34,109 nucleotides of DNA from the NCBI GenBank assembly GCA_027604505.1, contig JADIIX010000184.1:1-34109 (forward strand), written 5' to 3'. This stretch comes from Gonapodya sp. JEL0774. Lineage: Eukaryota; Monoblepharomycota; Monoblepharidomycetes; Monoblepharidales; Gonapodyaceae. A program made the translations under genes and the position numbers. The stretch's first letter is position 1, and each line of letters opens with the position of its first letter. The notes below the pieces were generated by a model. That model saw nothing but the letters and a program-made list of their open reading frames with translations, did not search any database and had not been told where the DNA came from. This document shows positions 32,887-34,109 of the stretch, piece by piece.

Positions 32887-34109
32887 ATGTCCCCCACACC
32901 CACACTGACACGTGCAGTGGCCCTCTGTCTCCCACTCCTGAGTCTCGCGCTGTCTGCCAGTGCTGCATGGCCCAGTCTGTGGTCGCCAAACGCCAAACCC
33001 GCGTCCCCATCTTCGGCCTCCCTCACTTCCCACATCCTGCTCGTGTATTCCTCTCAAAACTGCTCTGGTGCGTTCTCTTCCCTTCCCTCTCTTCCCCCCC
33101 TTCCCCTTCTCCCTTCCCCCTTCTCCCTTCCCCCTTCTCCCTTCTCCCTTTAACCCTCCATCCAACTCCCGCCACTCTCATCATCTCCCTCTCTCTCTCT
33201 CTAACAAACCTTCCTATCTTTTCATTTCTCTTCTTTTTCTTCCTTTCTCTCTCCCTCCATCTCCAATCTCCCATCTCCCTTCTCCCCCTCTCCAAAAAGG
33301 CGCACCCGACGCCTTCCACCTCTCCCTCTCTCACTCAAACGACTTCTCCCTCCCTTGTCTCCCTTCCCCTCTCCAAATCCCCTGCCAATCTTCGAGAATA
33401 TCTTACTCCAACCCTTCAATCGCCGGCTCAACTCCTGCCGCTCCCATCTGGGGCTCAAAACGTCACGGTTGTCTCTCCTCTCATCTCTCTGTATCTCAGA
33501 TCCTACACGACCTCGAGTCCACCCAGGTTGCACCTGTCGTTGCTACCCCTGTCGATGATGATGCAAGTACAAGTCAAAGTGCCGGTGTCGGTGCCGCACT
33601 CTTTGACGACTCAGCACTCATGGTACAACCGGCCACCCACCCCGCACTCAACGTCATCGGTGAGTTTTTCACGTCCACACATCTCCACGTTCACCTTGAA
33701 CGTGGGGGAACGCACGACCCCACCATCGATGCCTCGCGCCCTGTACTGTACTTCCTATCGCATCGGCGGAGAGGGGGCCGGGACGACGTGGGTCCTCGTA
33801 TCTGGTCATTCACTTTGGTTTGGAGTGTTGGGACCAGGCTACGCTCGGTACATCCGACCGATCGACCCACCGAGTGCCGAGTGCCGAGTGCGACGCCACG
33901 GTCCTGTCTGGTGCATCGTTTTCCCTCGTTCCACCGACCTTGACTCACCCTCCCTGGTCCACCTTACACCTTTACCCCCCTCCACATTCACTCACCCGCT
34001 CTGGTCAACCTTTCCCCCCTCCCCCCCATCCCCCATTCCCCCCCGCCCCCGGCGCCGCCCCCCCCCACAGCCCCACCCCCCCCCCACAACACCAACCCCC
34101 CCAAAAACC
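32887..34109 (+). CDS. Secreted protein of unknown function, 3' end outside the window
   Basis: Two exons are supported: 32887-33067 and 33300-33659, joined in phase 1. The first opens with MSPTPTLTRAVALCLPLLSL and continues ALSASAAW, a typical signal peptide with an Ala-x-Ala cleavage site near residue 26. The second encodes Ser/Pro-rich sequence with several Cys (FSLPCLPSPLQIPC, KRHGCLSSH) and QILHDLESTQVAPVVATPVD, and ends at a GTGAGT donor (33660). The mature part has paired Cys as in extracellular proteins, but no domain is recognised. The third exon cannot be placed: 33660-34109 holds no good frame, and the last bases are low-complexity C-rich sequence. The feature end is set at the window edge only because the gene is incomplete. 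Confidence 0.6.
33070..33165. repeat. Pyrimidine microsatellite in an intron
   Basis: The block is built of CTTCCC/TTCTCCC units repeated many times (for example CCCCCTTCTCCCTTCC). It lies in the first intron of the secreted-protein gene. It is a simple CT-rich tract, possibly serving as an extended polypyrimidine region; C/T-rich sequence continues to the acceptor at 33299. Confidence 0.8.
33985..34109. repeat. C-rich low-complexity end of the window
   Basis: The last ~125 bases consist of C runs broken by single A, T or G, including GCCCCCGGCGCCGCCCC. There is no frame or structure to interpret. The composition changes abruptly from the balanced sequence before 33950, which suggests a contig terminus or poorly resolved sequence. 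It could also be a true C-rich satellite. Confidence 0.65.

Overview
The window is nuclear DNA of a fungus, probably an early-diverging, chytrid-like lineage. Every recognisable gene is cut by short GT-AG introns, mostly 50-230 nt. Proteins carry long Ser/Pro/Gly/Ala-rich disordered stretches, and the families are fungal or eukaryotic: TPR, CCCH zinc finger, NAA50-type N-acetyltransferase, transmembrane SH3 protein, LRAT-like protein and BTB proteins. The lineage call is an inference from gene content. I see no rRNA, tRNA, CRISPR array or operon. Exon models below were built by reading donors, acceptors and phase by hand; each closes in frame to a stop, except the gene running off the right edge.

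Layout. 1-1660 holds short direct repeats, GC-rich foldbacks, a weak possible small gene and a small element with terminal inverted repeats. 1667-9845 (+) is a 23-exon gene for a ~2148-residue protein: a disordered N-terminal half followed by tetratricopeptide repeats. 10732-13974 (-) is a 13-exon gene whose spliced product carries seven CCCH-type fingers, every one split by an intron at the same codon. A 399-bp divergent promoter separates it from an NAA50-like acetyltransferase with a large insertion (14374-15653, +). 15654-18054 has no intact gene, but holds an unassigned open frame and a decayed polysaccharide deacetylase segment. 18055-20356 (+) encodes a type I membrane protein with a cytosolic SH3 domain. 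21313-21971 (+) encodes an LRAT-like protein that has lost its catalytic Cys and second His and carries two PPxY motifs. 22690-25135 and 26313-28607 (both -) are two BTB-domain paralogues in tandem with identical intron positions. 28608-31372 has no convincing gene. 31373-32304 (-) encodes a small Ala/Gly-rich protein, and 32887 to the right edge (+) begins a secreted protein. The last ~125 bases are almost pure C-rich sequence and look like a contig end.

The genes are a mix rather than one pathway. The most unusual are the CCCH protein, with three finger doublets of identical spacing whose first finger lacks the canonical His, and the PPxY-bearing LRAT pseudoenzyme. The latter sits beside two BTB proteins, so two kinds of possible ubiquitin-ligase adaptor are neighbours; that link is only an inference.
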